Shown here in pieces: positions 42,903 through 53,148 of a DNA stretch of 64,000 nt (within the stretch, counting starts at the first letter, position 1; each line of letters opens with the position of its first letter). Under the pieces are notes generated by a model. It was given only the letters and a program-made list of their open reading frames with translations. It did no database searches and was not told the DNA's origin. Position numbers and translations under genes: made by a program. Source of the stretch: Aliicoccus persicus (GTDB lineage: Bacteria > Bacillota > Bacilli > Staphylococcales > Salinicoccaceae); the NCBI RefSeq assembly GCF_900110815.1, contig NZ_FOIT01000003.1, forward strand, positions 24,250 to 88,249. Direction: 5' to 3'.

Positions 42903-43961
42903 ATGTACACAATCTTTTTGTTTCTCATGTCATTTTTAATATCGATTATTTTGATCCCTATTTTAATATATATTTCTCATGCATTCGGTTTAGTAGATCG
43001 ACCAGGGACGAGGAAAGTACACGACGTACCTATGCCATTTTTAGGTGGTGTTGCAATTTTATTGTCATTCATACTTGGCGTCGTAATCTCCCGACCGATT
43101 GAAGTAGAATATATCGCAATTTTTGTCGGGGGTATTTTTGTCGTCATTCTAGGCGTTATTGATGATATTTTTGATATTAAGCCGTTGATCAAGTTCATCG
43201 GACAAATACTCATCGGCTTTGTGCCGATATATTACGGCATTATCATCGATGAAATCAGCCTATTTGGTTTTTCCATTGAATTTGGATATCTGGCTATTCC
43301 AGTTACTATCTTTTGGATCATTTCAATCATTAATGCAATTAACTTTATAGACGGTCTAGACGGTTTAGCAACAGGCGTGTCGATAATATCACTCTTAGCA
43401 ATAGCAGTGATAACAGTGTTGCAAGGCAATATTTTCGTCATGATGATCTGTGTGATTCTCATCGGTTCTTGTTTAGGGTTCTTAGTATATAATTTCTACC
43501 CAGCAAAAATATTTCTCGGGGATAATGGGGCAATGTTGCTCGGTTACATACTAAGTGTCGTCAGTTTGATGGGCTTTAAAGAAGTAACATTTCTATCGTT
43601 GCTGTTCCCAATTATCATTTTAGCTGTTCCGATCATCGATGTATTGTTTGCAATGATAAGACGCTATAAGAATAGAGTGTCAATCGTTCGTGCAGACAAA
43701 CATCACCTGCATCATCGCCTTCAATTTTTAGGACACAGTCACCGTAGAAGTGTTATAATCATCTATTTGATTTCGAGTTTATATGCAATTTCGAGCGTTG
43801 TCCTCTATATATCACCCGAGTATGGCATCATTACAGTGGCGGTTATCCTGTTGTTTACAACAGCCATCGTCGTCGAGTACACGAGTCTTGGTGGCAATAA
43901 AAAGCAGCCATTGCTCAATCTGATGAGAAAAATATTCAGAAATAATCAAGAAAGTCCCTAA
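42903..43961 (+). CDS. tagO: Undecaprenyl-phosphate GlcNAc-1-phosphate transferase TagO
   Basis: 352-aa polytopic membrane enzyme of the WecA/TagO family. Motifs: VDRPGTRKVHDVPMPFLGG, DDxxD-type VIDDIFDIKP, NFIDGLDGLATG, FLGDNGAMLLGY and the HxH loop DKHHLHHRL. It starts wall teichoic acid synthesis. The 3' end overlaps the convergent yigZ gene by 4 nt; the two stop codons share bases. Confidence 0.93.
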   Translation: MYTIFLFLMSFLISIILIPILIYISHAFGLVDRPGTRKVHDVPMPFLGGVAILLSFILGVVISRPIEVEYIAIFVGGIFVVILGVIDDIFDIKPLIKFIGQILIGFVPIYYGIIIDEISLFGFSIEFGYLAIPVTIFWIISIINAINFIDGLDGLATGVSIISLLAIAVITVLQGNIFVMMICVILIGSCLGFLVYNFYPAKIFLGDNGAMLLGYILSVVSLMGFKEVTFLSLLFPIIILAVPIIDVLFAMIRRYKNRVSIVRADKHHLHHRLQFLGHSHRRSVIIIYLISSLYAISSVVLYISPEYGIITVAVILLFTTAIVVEYTSLGGNKKQPLLNLMRKIFRNNQESP

Positions 43962-43983
43962 AGTACACGCTCACTAGGGACTT
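43952..43983. terminator. Hairpin shared by tagO end and yigZ coding sequence
   Basis: AAGTCCCTA (43952-43960) and TAGGGACTT (43975-43983) pair around a 14-nt loop, followed by CTTCTTTT. The stem contains both stop codons and the last codons of yigZ, so it is part coding. Confidence 0.6.
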
Positions 43984-44587
43984 CTTCTTTTACATCCATA
44001 TTATAGTTATCTTTCGTAATCGCTTGAATCTGTTGTTGAAGTGTATCTTTTTTATCAGTTTCAACATAAAAATGATAGGTCACTTTATCGGTATACGCAG
44101 TGTCTTTAATTTGAATATCATTGTTCTCAAAGTAATGCTCAATTGAATTTGTGAACGTATAATCTACGACTAAAGTCACGGGATGCATCATGACAAGATA
44201 GACTTTTCCCGCAGCTTTTACTACTTCTGATGTTGATTTCGCATACGCTCTAATCAACCCACCTGCACCGAGTTTAACACCACCAAAATATCGTGTAACA
44301 ACGACTGTCGTATTGTAGAGTTCTTCTCGCTTTAACACTTCTAACATCGGTACGCCTGCAGTGCCACTCGGTTCCCCATCATCATCTGCACGCTGAATCA
44401 GTGCACTTTCTCCAATGATATACGCACTGCAGTTATGTGTCGCATCTTTATATTTTTCTTTAATCGTGGCAACGAATGCTTTCGCTTCATCTTCACTCTC
44501 AGTTCGTGCGATATGTCCGATAAAATTTGATTTGTTGATTGTAATTTCTGCAGAAGTATTTTTATAATTCATGTACGTTTGTTCCAT
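43958..44587 (-). CDS. YigZ/IMPACT family protein
   Basis: 209 aa. N-terminal UPF0029 (IMPACT) domain: SNFIGHIARTESEDEAKAFV, ATHNCSAYIIG, DDGEPSGTAGVPMLEVL and VVVTRYFGGVKLGAGGLIRAY; C-terminal DUF1949 ferredoxin-like domain. Some relatives are proline-peptide or stress-response factors; role in bacteria unsettled. Staphylococcus keeps the same tagO-yigZ-degV neighbourhood. Confidence 0.9.
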   Translation of the reverse strand: MEQTYMNYKNTSAEITINKSNFIGHIARTESEDEAKAFVATIKEKYKDATHNCSAYIIGESALIQRADDDGEPSGTAGVPMLEVLKREELYNTTVVVTRYFGGVKLGAGGLIRAYAKSTSEVVKAAGKVYLVMMHPVTLVVDYTFTNSIEHYFENNDIQIKDTAYTDKVTYHFYVETDKKDTLQQQIQAITKDNYNMDVKEEVPSERVL

Positions 44588-44679
44588 TTTGACACCTCAT
44601 TTACATTCTATCATAATGGACGAAGTCGAGTGTAAATAGTAATATATAAATGAGTGTATTAGTTGTAGGAGGATTTTTT

Positions 44680-45546
44680 ATGAAGATTGCAGTAGTCGCG
44701 GATTCGACAGCATATATTCCAAAGGATTTAAAGGAAAAATATAACATATATACAATTCCATTGATCGTAAATATGGATGATGGTTCATACAAGGAAGAAA
44801 TTGAAATCACAACAGCTGAATTCTTTGAAAAAATGGCGGCGATGAATGAGTTACCAACGACTTCACAACCATCTATTGGTGATTATATATTACTCCTTGA
44901 ACAATTGCGGAACGAAGGCTACACAGATGTCATCAGCGTTCATCTTTCCGCTGAAATCAGTGGGACGTGTGCGAATGCTCGAGCTGCTGGTGCCTCAGTT
45001 GATGGTATAAATCTGCATGTTGTGGATACGGAGATCGCCTGCTTGATGCAAGGGTTTATGGCACTCTATGCAGCGCAAAACAAAGATAAGCTTGAATTAG
45101 TGGAACTATTAGAGAACTTGGAAGAGATGAAACAAAAGACGAGCTCCGATGCGAAATTTATCGTGGATTCTATGAAGAATTTACAAAAGGGCGGACGTGT
45201 ATCTCATTCTCAAGCACTGATTGGTGGTCTGTTAAACATTAAGCCCGTTCTTGAATTCCAAGAAGGTAAAATTGTTCCTTATGAAAAAGTAAGGACGATG
45301 AAGAAAGCGAAGAGCTTGGTTGAAGAACAGTTTGGTGAAGAGATTAAGAAGCAAGCGGGCAAGAAGATCACAGCAACTGTCATTCATAGTAATGATGAAG
45401 AAGCCGGGCGTGAGTGGATGAGGCATTTACAATCTCTCTATCCGGACGTTCATTTTACATTGAGTTATTTCGGACCAGTCATTGCAACACATTTAGGCGA
45501 AGGTAGTCTGGGTCTCGGCTACACAACATTCGATTTAGAAATGTAA
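44680..45546 (+). CDS. DegV family fatty acid-binding protein (second copy)
   Basis: 288 aa. Opens MKIAVVADSTAYI, with TTSQPSIGDYI and the KGGRVSHSQALIGGLLNIKPVL lipid-site region. Paralogue of the protein at 20747. A FakB-type role in fatty acid uptake is likely. GGAGG lies 7 nt before ATG 44680. This copy is the one that keeps the staphylococcal location beside yigZ and comFA. Confidence 0.92.
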   Translation: MKIAVVADSTAYIPKDLKEKYNIYTIPLIVNMDDGSYKEEIEITTAEFFEKMAAMNELPTTSQPSIGDYILLLEQLRNEGYTDVISVHLSAEISGTCANARAAGASVDGINLHVVDTEIACLMQGFMALYAAQNKDKLELVELLENLEEMKQKTSSDAKFIVDSMKNLQKGGRVSHSQALIGGLLNIKPVLEFQEGKIVPYEKVRTMKKAKSLVEEQFGEEIKKQAGKKITATVIHSNDEEAGREWMRHLQSLYPDVHFTLSYFGPVIATHLGEGSLGLGYTTFDLEM

Positions 45547-45571
45547 AAAAGAAGAAAAAATATTTAGGTGC

Positions 45572-45598
45572 AGCTTATTTAGCTGTGCCTTTTTTTGT
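45572..45598 (+). terminator. Terminator immediately before comFA
   Basis: GGTGCAGCT, 5-nt loop, AGCTGTGCC with two G-T pairs, followed by a run of seven T. It leaves under 15 bp to the comFA start. Confidence 0.75.
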
Positions 45599-45606
45599 GG
45601 AGACAT

Positions 45607-46851
45607 ATGTTAATAAAAAATACAGGGAACGTTGTTATTGCTCTAAAGTCTGTGACGATAAAGCCACTCAAATGCCTACGCTGTAAAAACGATAAAAAAC
45701 ACCTGTTCTATACGTATGAATCAAAACTTTATAAAGGTCCGGTCACATATTGTATGAACTGTGTACAACTTGGTGCGATGACAAATCGGAAGCCACTCCG
45801 TGGTGTCGATGTCATAAAAAGAAAAGAGCGGGCACAGTTTATTTTAGATTTTGAACTGAGTGAAATTCAATCAAAGGCATCCGATGCATTGCTAAAGGCG
45901 AGTATAGAGAACAGAAACATTTTACTGTCAGCCGTCACAGGTGCAGGTAAAACGGAAATCACATTCCAATGTATTGCAGCAGCACGACAACGGGCTAAAC
46001 GCGTTGCATTTATAGCACCGAGAATCGATGTCGTCAAAGAGATTTACACACGACTCAGCGCAGCATTTGTCAATTCGAGAATTGATCTAAAGTATGACGG
46101 TGTGAAGTTAGAGTTTGAACATCAGTTTCTAGTTGCAACAGTACAACAATTATATAACTATCATGATCACTTTGATTTAATCATCGTCGATGAAACAGAT
46201 GCCTTTCCACTGACGACTGATGATACTTTAATGCAAGCCATAAAAGTTGCGGCAACTGAGAAACACAGCATTATTTTTATGACCGCAACACCGTCTCAGC
46301 GCACGCTTAAATTTTTAGGACAACATGAAACAGTCACGATAAATAAACGTTATCATGGCCATCCACTTGCGATACCTAGATTAGAATGGCAAGACGTCAT
46401 CAAACAGTTGAGAAAAAATAGAATCAATAAAAGACTGGTTGAACTGCTAAAACAAATTGTGGCAAGTAAACGCAAAGTGCTCGTATTCGTTCCGGAAATT
46501 GAACTGATGCATCAATTAGAAACGCTGCTATCCAACCAATTCGACGGTATGACTTCAGTCTATAGCGACGATGCATTCCGCTATGTCAAAGTTGAAGCAA
46601 TCCGTGAATCTAAAATAGAAATATTATTGACGACAACCATTTTAGAACGAGGTGTCACTTTTTCGTATTTGGATGTCATCGTCATTGGGGCAGACCATTA
46701 TGATTTTAGCAGTCTGATGCAAATCTGTGGAAGAGTTGGTAGAAAAATCGATGATCCAATCGGCAACATACATTTCTTTACTGAGTTTCAGACACTAGAT
46801 ATTATCCGTACGATAAAAACAATCCAAAAACTTAATGCGGAGGATTTATGA
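45607..46851 (+). CDS. comFA: Competence helicase ComFA
   Basis: 414 aa. N-terminal four-Cys zinc finger (CLRC and CMNC), Walker A AVTGAGKTE near residue 111, DEAD-box variant DETD near 196, then SAT-like MTATPSQRT and motif VI QICGRVGR. It drives DNA uptake across the membrane. ATG 45607 is chosen; GTG-type codons upstream lie within the terminator. Its last 4 nt overlap comFC. Confidence 0.9.
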   Translation: MLIKNTGNVVIALKSVTIKPLKCLRCKNDKKHLFYTYESKLYKGPVTYCMNCVQLGAMTNRKPLRGVDVIKRKERAQFILDFELSEIQSKASDALLKASIENRNILLSAVTGAGKTEITFQCIAAARQRAKRVAFIAPRIDVVKEIYTRLSAAFVNSRIDLKYDGVKLEFEHQFLVATVQQLYNYHDHFDLIIVDETDAFPLTTDDTLMQAIKVAATEKHSIIFMTATPSQRTLKFLGQHETVTINKRYHGHPLAIPRLEWQDVIKQLRKNRINKRLVELLKQIVASKRKVLVFVPEIELMHQLETLLSNQFDGMTSVYSDDAFRYVKVEAIRESKIEILLTTTILERGVTFSYLDVIVIGADHYDFSSLMQICGRVGRKIDDPIGNIHFFTEFQTLDIIRTIKTIQKLNAEDL

Positions 46852-47522
46852 TCTGTTTATATTGTCACTCACCGTTGAGTCAACATGTCGATATCTTTTC
46901 CTTGTTTCAAAAGTCCAGTATCATCTGTCATACATGTGAGAAAAAACTCTCACCCCTTTCAGATTCTCCAACGTGTAAAAGATGTGCCAATAAGACAGAA
47001 GAAGCGGTTGACCTTTGTGAGAGCTGTCTGTTTTTAAGTCAGTCCTTTAAACATTTGCCGAATCAAATTATTACAGTATTTGACTACAATAAAGAAGTGC
47101 AGCAGTTATTTCATCGCTACAAATTCGTCAATGATGCGGCAATGAGTGAAGTCATTGCGCATTTCATCAATGTGGATTTTAAAAAGTATGATCTTGTAAT
47201 TCCGATACCAATCTCAAATAAGCGGTTAGAGGAGCGGACATATAATCAAGTGTCTTTGGTACTCGACCAGTTAAATGTAAATTACTCTGATATTTTAAAG
47301 ACGAATAAAGTAAAGCGTCAATCAGAACTTACGAAAGCCGAGCGCTTGCGTGAAAAACAAATATTTTTCATGCATGAAGGTGATAAAGAACGGGTATATG
47401 GTGCGAACATATTGTTAGTGGATGATATATACACGACAGGAATTACTGTGCATCAAGCAATTCAGGAACTTTATGCACATAATTGTAAGAATATCGACCT
47501 GTTAACGTTTTCAAGAAGCTGA
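46848..47522 (+). CDS. comFC: Competence protein ComFC, phosphoribosyltransferase family
   Basis: 224 aa. N-terminal four-Cys zinc region (CLYC, CHTC, CKRC, CESC) and a phosphoribosyltransferase fold with VIPIPISNKRLEERTYNQV and the PRPP loop ILLVDDIYTTGIT. Acts with ComFA in transformation. Starts at ATG 46848, overlapping comFA as ATGA. Confidence 0.92.
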   Translation: MICLYCHSPLSQHVDIFSLFQKSSIICHTCEKKLSPLSDSPTCKRCANKTEEAVDLCESCLFLSQSFKHLPNQIITVFDYNKEVQQLFHRYKFVNDAAMSEVIAHFINVDFKKYDLVIPIPISNKRLEERTYNQVSLVLDQLNVNYSDILKTNKVKRQSELTKAERLREKQIFFMHEGDKERVYGANILLVDDIYTTGITVHQAIQELYAHNCKNIDLLTFSRS

Positions 47523-47572
47523 TGATAGTGATATAATTAAAGTAGTAAATAATTATAAAAGGAGTTGGGATC

Positions 47573-48142
47573 ATGATTACATGTGAAATTAGAGGAGAAA
47601 AACTCACTGTAACTGATGCTATTAGAAATCACATAGAAAGTAGGGTAGCAAAGCTCGAACGTTATTTCACTGATGTGCCCGATGCACATGCACACGTGAA
47701 TATTAAAACGTACAATAACAAAACTGCAAAAGTGGAAATTACAATTCCGATGAAGCGTCTAACACTACGCGCAGAAGAAAAACACGATGATTTATATGCG
47801 GCAGTTGACTTAATCATCGATAAACTCGAACGACAAATTAGAAAGCATAAAACTAAAATTAACCGTAAGTTCAGAGAGAAGAATGAAGAACCTTACTACT
47901 TCGGTGCGCCTGATGTGAACGGTGAAGCTGGAGCTTCAACAGAAGAAAATAATGATGATAGCTTTGATATCGTTAAAAATAAAACAATTAATTTAAAACC
48001 GATGGACTCGGAAGAAGCGATTTTACAAATGAACATGCTCGGTCACGACTTTTTCGTCTTCAATGATCGTTACACAGAAGGTACGAGTATCGTATACAAA
48101 CGTAACGATGGAAAATATGGATTAATTGAAACAGAAATCTAA
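47573..48142 (+). CDS. hpf: Long ribosome hibernation promoting factor Hpf
   Basis: 189 aa. N-terminal S30AE domain (ITCEIRGEKLTVTDAIRNHIESRVAKLE) and a C-terminal dimerisation domain after an acidic linker (VVKNKTINLKPM-like IVKNKTINLKPMDSEEAI). The long form makes 100S ribosome dimers in stationary phase. AGGAG precedes ATG, and it is followed by a strong terminator. Confidence 0.95.
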   Translation: MITCEIRGEKLTVTDAIRNHIESRVAKLERYFTDVPDAHAHVNIKTYNNKTAKVEITIPMKRLTLRAEEKHDDLYAAVDLIIDKLERQIRKHKTKINRKFREKNEEPYYFGAPDVNGEAGASTEENNDDSFDIVKNKTINLKPMDSEEAILQMNMLGHDFFVFNDRYTEGTSIVYKRNDGKYGLIETEI

Positions 48143-48153
48143 GAGGATTCATG

Positions 48154-48177
48154 AGAGGCCGCAAGGCCTCTTTTTTT
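48154..48177 (+). terminator. Rho-independent terminator
   Basis: AGAGGCC, loop GCAA, GGCCTCT then T-run; a stable GNRA-type loop after hpf. Confidence 0.93.
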
Positions 48178-48258
48178 ATGTCCATTATAATTTTAATTTA
48201 CATGCAAGAGTGATAAAATGAATGATTGAGAGTGTACCTAGGAGGAGAATGACACACG

Positions 48259-50802
48259 ATGAATGTCTTAGAGAAAATATTTAACTTTAATAAGCGTGAC
48301 CTTAACCAAATACGAAAAATTGCGATGCAAGTTGATAATTTAAAAGATGAGATGAGTCGCCTTCAAGATGGAGACTTTAAAAAGAAAACTGAAGAATACC
48401 GTGCTCAATTTAAAGAACTGGAATCTCGTGCCGATGAAGAAAAGCTGATGGAAAAAATCTTACCAGAAGCATTTGCTCTCGTCAGAGAAGCAGCAAAACG
48501 TACACTCGGGCTCGAACCTTTCATTGTACAAATCATGGGTGGTATTGTGCTTCATAGAGGCGATATTGCTGAGATGAAAACCGGTGAAGGTAAAACATTA
48601 ACTGCAGCGATGCCAGTTTATTTAAATGCATTGACTGGACGTGGTGCACATGTCATTACAGTCAACGAATATCTATCTGAAACACAGAGTCAAGAGATGT
48701 CGAAACTATATAATTTCTTAGGATTAACAGTCGGTCTTAACTTGAACTCTAAGAAAAGTGATGCAAAGCGCGAAGCATATGATTGCGATGTAACATATAC
48801 GACGAACAATGAACTCGGATTCGATTATTTACGTGACAATATGGTCGTTTACAAAAAAGACCGTGTACAACGTGAATTGAACTTTGCAATCGTCGACGAA
48901 GTTGACTCGATTTTAGTCGATGAAGCGCGTACGCCATTGATCATTTCAGGTAAAGCGGATGCAACATCGACAAATTACGTTGAAGCCAATGCATTTGTGA
49001 GAACGTTGGAAATTGAAGAAGATTTCACATATGATGTGAAAACTAAAAACATTCAGCTGACTGAGGCTGGCGTCGAAAAGGCAGAAAACTGGTTCAAACT
49101 AGACAACTTATATGACGTTTCAAACGTAAATTTAATTCACCACATCAACCAAGGACTCCGTGCAAACAAAGCGATGGCGCGCGATGTTGACTACGTGGTT
49201 GAAGAGAATAAAGTCGTAATCGTCGACCAATTCACTGGTCGTAAAATGCCAGGCCGACGCTTCTCTGATGGTTTACACCAAGCGCTTGAAGCGAAAGAAG
49301 GATTATCGATTCAAAACGAATCACGTACAATGGCATCGATTACGTTCCAGAACTTCTTCAGACAGTATTTCAAATTATCTGGTATGACAGGTACTGCGAA
49401 AACCGAGGAAGAAGAATTCGTAAACATTTACAACATGAAAGTTATTTCTATTCCGACAAACGTTCCTGTTGAACGAATTGATAACCCAGATAAAATTTAC
49501 TCGACGAAAGATATGAAATTCAAAGCAGTATTAGCGGATGTTGAAGCGCGACATCGTCGAGGCCAACCGATTTTAATCGGTACGGTTGCCGTAGAAACAA
49601 GTGAAATGATCAGTAAAGTTTTACGTAAAAAAGGAATCCGCCACAACGTATTAAATGCGAAGCATCACTCAAGTGAAGCGGAAATTATTGCAGATGCCGG
49701 TAAAAAAGGTGCGGTGACAATTGCGACGAACATGGCTGGTCGTGGTACGGATATCAAGCTTGGTGAAGGTGTTAAAGAACTCGGCGGACTATATGTTATC
49801 GGTACAGAGCGTCACGAATCACGTCGTATTGATGATCAGTTACGCGGGCGTTCAGGTCGTCAAGGGGATGTTGGTGAAAGTTCATTCTATCTATCACTTG
49901 AAGATGACTTAATGCGTCGCTTTGGTTCAGAGCGTATTCAAAACATGATGGAACGACTCGGTATGGGTGGCGAAGAATTATCTTCAAAAGTCATTACGCG
50001 TTCTGTTGAGTCAGCACAAAAACGCGTTGAAGGTAATAACTTCGATGCACGTAAACGTCTCTTACAGTTTGACGATGTACAACGTCAACAACGTGACGTG
50101 ATCTACCGCGAACGTAACGAAATTTTAGATAATGAAGACATCAATGATTCATTGATGGGTATGATTCAAGGGGCAGTAGATCGCCTTGTTGAATATCACA
50201 TTATTGAAGATGAAGATAATAGAGATTACGAAGCATTTATACAGCAAGCAGAGGAGAACTTTATTTCAGAAGGCGCACTTGAGAAATCTGAAATTGAGCG
50301 TCGTGATGCAGCAGAAGTTAAAGAAATACTGATGGAAAAAATTGAATCTGAACTTGAGGATAAAGAAAAACAACTCGGCGAAGAACGCATGAGAATGTTT
50401 GAAAGTATGATCATGCTTAGAACAATTGATAAGAAGTGGATTGAGCACATCGATGCGATGAATCAGTTAAGAACGGGTATCGGTTTACGTTCGTATGCAC
50501 AAACAAACCCACTGCAAGAGTATCAACGTGAAGGATTACAAATGTTTGAAGAGCTGTTGACATCGATCGAAGATGATACAGCGAAATATGTCTTGAAGAC
50601 GAAAATCCGTCAAGAAGATGAAATCAAGCGTGAAGAAGTGGTGGATAAGGAAACACTTCAAGCAGGTAACAATGCTGCAAACCAGAAAAAACAACCGGTG
50701 CGTCGCAAGCCAATCATTAATGAAATTAAAATTGGTCGAAATGATCCGTGCCCATGTGGTTCTGGTGAGAAATATAAAAATTGTCATGGGAGTAATGCGT
50801 AA
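48259..50802 (+). CDS. secA: Preprotein translocase ATPase SecA
   Basis: 847 aa, full length. Motor motifs [27 protein letters not shown], and GRGTDI plus [16 protein letters not shown]; the C-terminal zinc motif [14 protein letters not shown] is present. It powers protein export through SecYEG. GGAGG precedes ATG by 13 nt. It lies only 2 bp before prfB, so the two are cotranscribed. Confidence 0.97.
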   Translation: MNVLEKIFNFNKRDLNQIRKIAMQVDNLKDEMSRLQDGDFKKKTEEYRAQFKELESRADEEKLMEKILPEAFALVREAAKRTLGLEPFIVQIMGGIVLHRGDIAEMKTGEGKTLTAAMPVYLNALTGRGAHVITVNEYLSETQSQEMSKLYNFLGLTVGLNLNSKKSDAKREAYDCDVTYTTNNELGFDYLRDNMVVYKKDRVQRELNFAIVDEVDSILVDEARTPLIISGKADATSTNYVEANAFVRTLEIEEDFTYDVKTKNIQLTEAGVEKAENWFKLDNLYDVSNVNLIHHINQGLRANKAMARDVDYVVEENKVVIVDQFTGRKMPGRRFSDGLHQALEAKEGLSIQNESRTMASITFQNFFRQYFKLSGMTGTAKTEEEEFVNIYNMKVISIPTNVPVERIDNPDKIYSTKDMKFKAVLADVEARHRRGQPILIGTVAVETSEMISKVLRKKGIRHNVLNAKHHSSEAEIIADAGKKGAVTIATNMAGRGTDIKLGEGVKELGGLYVIGTERHESRRIDDQLRGRSGRQGDVGESSFYLSLEDDLMRRFGSERIQNMMERLGMGGEELSSKVITRSVESAQKRVEGNNFDARKRLLQFDDVQRQQRDVIYRERNEILDNEDINDSLMGMIQGAVDRLVEYHIIEDEDNRDYEAFIQQAEENFISEGALEKSEIERRDAAEVKEILMEKIESELEDKEKQLGEERMRMFESMIMLRTIDKKWIEHIDAMNQLRTGIGLRSYAQTNPLQEYQREGLQMFEELLTSIEDDTAKYVLKTKIRQEDEIKREEVVDKETLQAGNNAANQKKQPVRRKPIINEIKIGRNDPCPCGSGEKYKNCHGSNA

Positions 50803-50804
50803 AC

Positions 50805-51915
50805 ATGGAATTACATGAAATTAAAAACTTTTTAGAAGATATGGAAGAAAAAATCGATAACTTTAGGGGGTCACTTTGACCTAGAGGAAAAAGAAATACA
50901 GATTGCTGAGTACGAAGAGCAAATGGCTGACCCTAACTTTTGGAACAATCAATCAAAAGCACAAGCAATCATTGACGAAAGTAACCAAATCAAACAGGTG
51001 ACAGAATCGTTTAAAGCGATTCTGTCACACATCGAAGATATCGAAGTATCTTATGAGTTGTTGAAAGAAGAATATGATCAAGACATGCACGACACTGTGG
51101 TCGAGAATGTAAAAGAAACCGAGGAATTACTGAATCAATTTGAGCTCAGCGTGTTACTGAGTGATGAACACGATCATCTCAATGCACTGCTTGAACTGCA
51201 TCCTGGTGCAGGCGGAACGGAATCACAAGATTGGGCGGAGATGTTACTCCGTATGTATAACAGATTTTGTGAACAACAGAACTTTAAAGTTGAAGTGTTG
51301 GAATATCTTGCAGGTGATGAAGCGGGTGTAAAAAGCGTGACTTTATTGATTAAAGGAACCAATGCTTATGGATTATTAAAAGCAGAAAAAGGTGTACATC
51401 GTCTCGTGCGAATTTCACCATTTGATTCTTCAGGACGTCGTCATACATCATTCGTTTCATGTGAGGTAACACCACAATTTGAAAATGAAAACATAGAAAT
51501 CGAAATACGTTCTGAAGATATTTCAGTCGACACGTACCGTGCGAGCGGTGCAGGTGGTCAGCACGTTAACACGACAGATTCAGCTGTGCGTATTACACAC
51601 CATCCATCAGGCATCGTCGTCACGTGTCAGAACGAACGCTCACAGATAAAAAACCGTGAGCAAGCGATGTCGATGTTAAAGTCGAAGCTCTATCAACGAA
51701 AACTAGAAGAGCAACAAGCAAAAGTTGACGCAGCAAAAGGTGAACAGAAAGAAATCGGATGGGGATCGCAAATCCGTTCTTACGTCTTCCATCCGTATTC
51801 GATGATCAAAGACCATCGAACAAATCTAGATGTCGGAAACACTTCGAAAGTGATGGATGGTGACTTATTGCCATTTATTCATGCATTCTTACGACAAAAC
51901 ATTTCACATAATTAA
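50805..51915 (+). CDS. prfB: Peptide chain release factor 2, programmed +1 frameshift
   Basis: RF2 of 369 aa made by joining frame 0 (50805-50876) to frame +1 (50878-51915). The site is AGGGGG, then TCA, CTT TGA C: an internal Shine-Dalgarno, slippery CTT and in-frame UGA, exactly the known RF2 autoregulation signal. Downstream, the UGA-reading SPF motif ([11 protein letters not shown]) and catalytic GGQ ([14 protein letters not shown]) are intact. Recognises UAA and UGA. Without the shift only 24 residues would be made. Confidence 0.97.
50864..50880 (+). promoter_or_regulatory. RF2 frameshift element
   Basis: AGGGGG at 50865-50870 pairs with 16S rRNA three bases before CTT TGA C (50874-50880). 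Low RF2 makes the ribosome slip +1 at CTT, restoring RF2 synthesis. Confidence 0.95.
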
Positions 51916-51922
51916 TGATATA

Positions 51923-51953
51923 TTGACATTTTTGTAGATATTATGGGTATAAT
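51923..51953 (+). promoter_or_regulatory. Promoter of cytochrome c gene (long spacer)
   Basis: TTGACA (51923-51928) and TATAAT (51948-51953) are both perfect, but 19 bp apart, which is longer than the usual 17. Confidence 0.5.
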
Positions 51954-51995
51954 TAAATTGGATTTAAAATATTATAAAATAGGGAGGGAATTTAG

Positions 51996-52409
51996 ATGAA
52001 AAAGTTCTTTATGTTCTTTCTACTATCATTTGTCCTAGTATTAGGTGCATGTGGTAACGGCGATGATGATGCTGACACAACAGATGATGTTGAAGAAGAT
52101 GCGGACACAGAAGAAGTTGTTGATGAAGAAGAGGCAACTGAAGATGAGGAAGCAACTGATGAAGAGGAAGAAGCAGATGATTCAGCTTCAACTTCAGACT
52201 TTGATGCAGAAGAATTTGCACGTACAAACTGTACAGCTTGTCACGGACAAGACTTCACAGGTGCTATGGGTCCTGATTTAACAGGTTTAGATGAAGGTAC
52301 TATTACTGACGCAGTACGCGAAGGTCCTGGTTCAATGCCTAGCTACAACGAAAACCAAATCAGTGACGAAGATTTAGATGTCCTTGCTGGATTCTTCAGC
52401 GAAATGTAA
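51996..52409 (+). CDS. Cytochrome c551-type lipoprotein (CccB-like)
   Basis: 137 aa. Lipobox VLGAC at Cys19, a very acidic Asp/Glu linker (about 22-65), then a small class I c-type cytochrome with haem motif CTACH near residue 78 and likely Met ligand in GSMPSYNE. It shuttles electrons on the outer membrane face. Bacillus has cccB right after prfB; S. aureus has no c-type cytochromes, so this is an ancestral or regained trait. GGGAGG precedes ATG. Confidence 0.9.
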   Translation: MKKFFMFFLLSFVLVLGACGNGDDDADTTDDVEEDADTEEVVDEEEATEDEEATDEEEEADDSASTSDFDAEEFARTNCTACHGQDFTGAMGPDLTGLDEGTITDAVREGPGSMPSYNENQISDEDLDVLAGFFSEM

Positions 52410-52418
52410 TTCTTTTTT

Positions 52419-52456
52419 AACACACGCCATTAAAAATGGTGTGTGTGTTTTTTTTT
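52419..52456 (+). terminator. Rho-independent terminator
   Basis: AACACACGCCATT, 3-nt loop, AATGGTGTGTGTT (one G-T pair) then a long T-run after the cytochrome gene. Confidence 0.9.
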
Positions 52457-52560
52457 GCCTATAATCGACACAAATTTATCAAGATAACATACTGATGTGA
52501 ATAGGTGGACACCGACAAGTATGATAGAATAAACACAATATATTATAAGGTTGAGACGAT

Positions 52561-53148
52561 ATGAAATTAAAACGAGTACTTTTATTAGTCGGTGTATTTG
52601 CGTTACTTATGGTAGTAGCCTATTCAATCTATGCAGTATTATCGATGTCAAATAATCAAATACGTGATCAAATGATTCAATCGATTGGTAACGCTGAAGG
52701 ACGAGATACGCATATGGCTGTGGGTAATAACATATTAAATGATAATTTCGATTATGTCATAAACAATGATGCCACACTTCAAGAAGTCGTATCTTCACAT
52801 GACGTGACTGTCGTTAACTTTTTTGCATCTTGGTGTTTACCATGTCAGCGGGAAGTACCTGAGTTAAACGAACTACATAAGGAAATTAACGGTTCGGATG
52901 CTGCGATAATTGCAATCAATGTCGATGATACTGTAGATGGTCGCGATAAGTTTATAGAAGAACATAATGTACTGTTTCCAGTCTATGAGTTTCATGATGA
53001 AGATGCTGGTTTAGATGAATTTAAAGTGAGTGTCATTCCGACGACGTTTTTCGTCGATGGTGATGGAGAAATCATACGTGTATTTATTGGCGAAGTTAAT
53101 CTCGATCTACTCAACAACTATATATCATATGTAAAGGAGTTGGACTGA
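52561..53148 (+). CDS. ResA/TlpA-like membrane thiol-disulfide oxidoreductase
   Basis: 195 aa with an N-terminal membrane anchor (about 5-28) and an extracellular thioredoxin fold; active site WCLPCQREVPEL near residue 92 and cis-Pro in VIPTTFFVDGDG. ResA-type proteins reduce the CXXCH of apocytochrome c before haem attachment. The place directly after a c-type cytochrome gene supports that job here. The last base overlaps the next start (ATG at 53148). Confidence 0.85.
   Translation: MKLKRVLLLVGVFALLMVVAYSIYAVLSMSNNQIRDQMIQSIGNAEGRDTHMAVGNNILNDNFDYVINNDATLQEVVSSHDVTVVNFFASWCLPCQREVPELNELHKEINGSDAAIIAINVDDTVDGRDKFIEEHNVLFPVYEFHDEDAGLDEFKVSVIPTTFFVDGDGEIIRVFIGEVNLDLLNNYISYVKELD

Noticed and set aside
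50923-51915. prfB starting at the ATG in the +1 frame
   Set aside because: A conserved frameshift element and a 24-codon first frame lie just upstream; a late start would lose part of domain 1.
52533-52548. NrdR-like motif ACACAATATATTATAA upstream of the ResA-like gene
   Set aside because: It matches 13 of 16 positions, but the right half lacks both G residues of GTGT and there is no second box; likely chance in AT-rich DNA.
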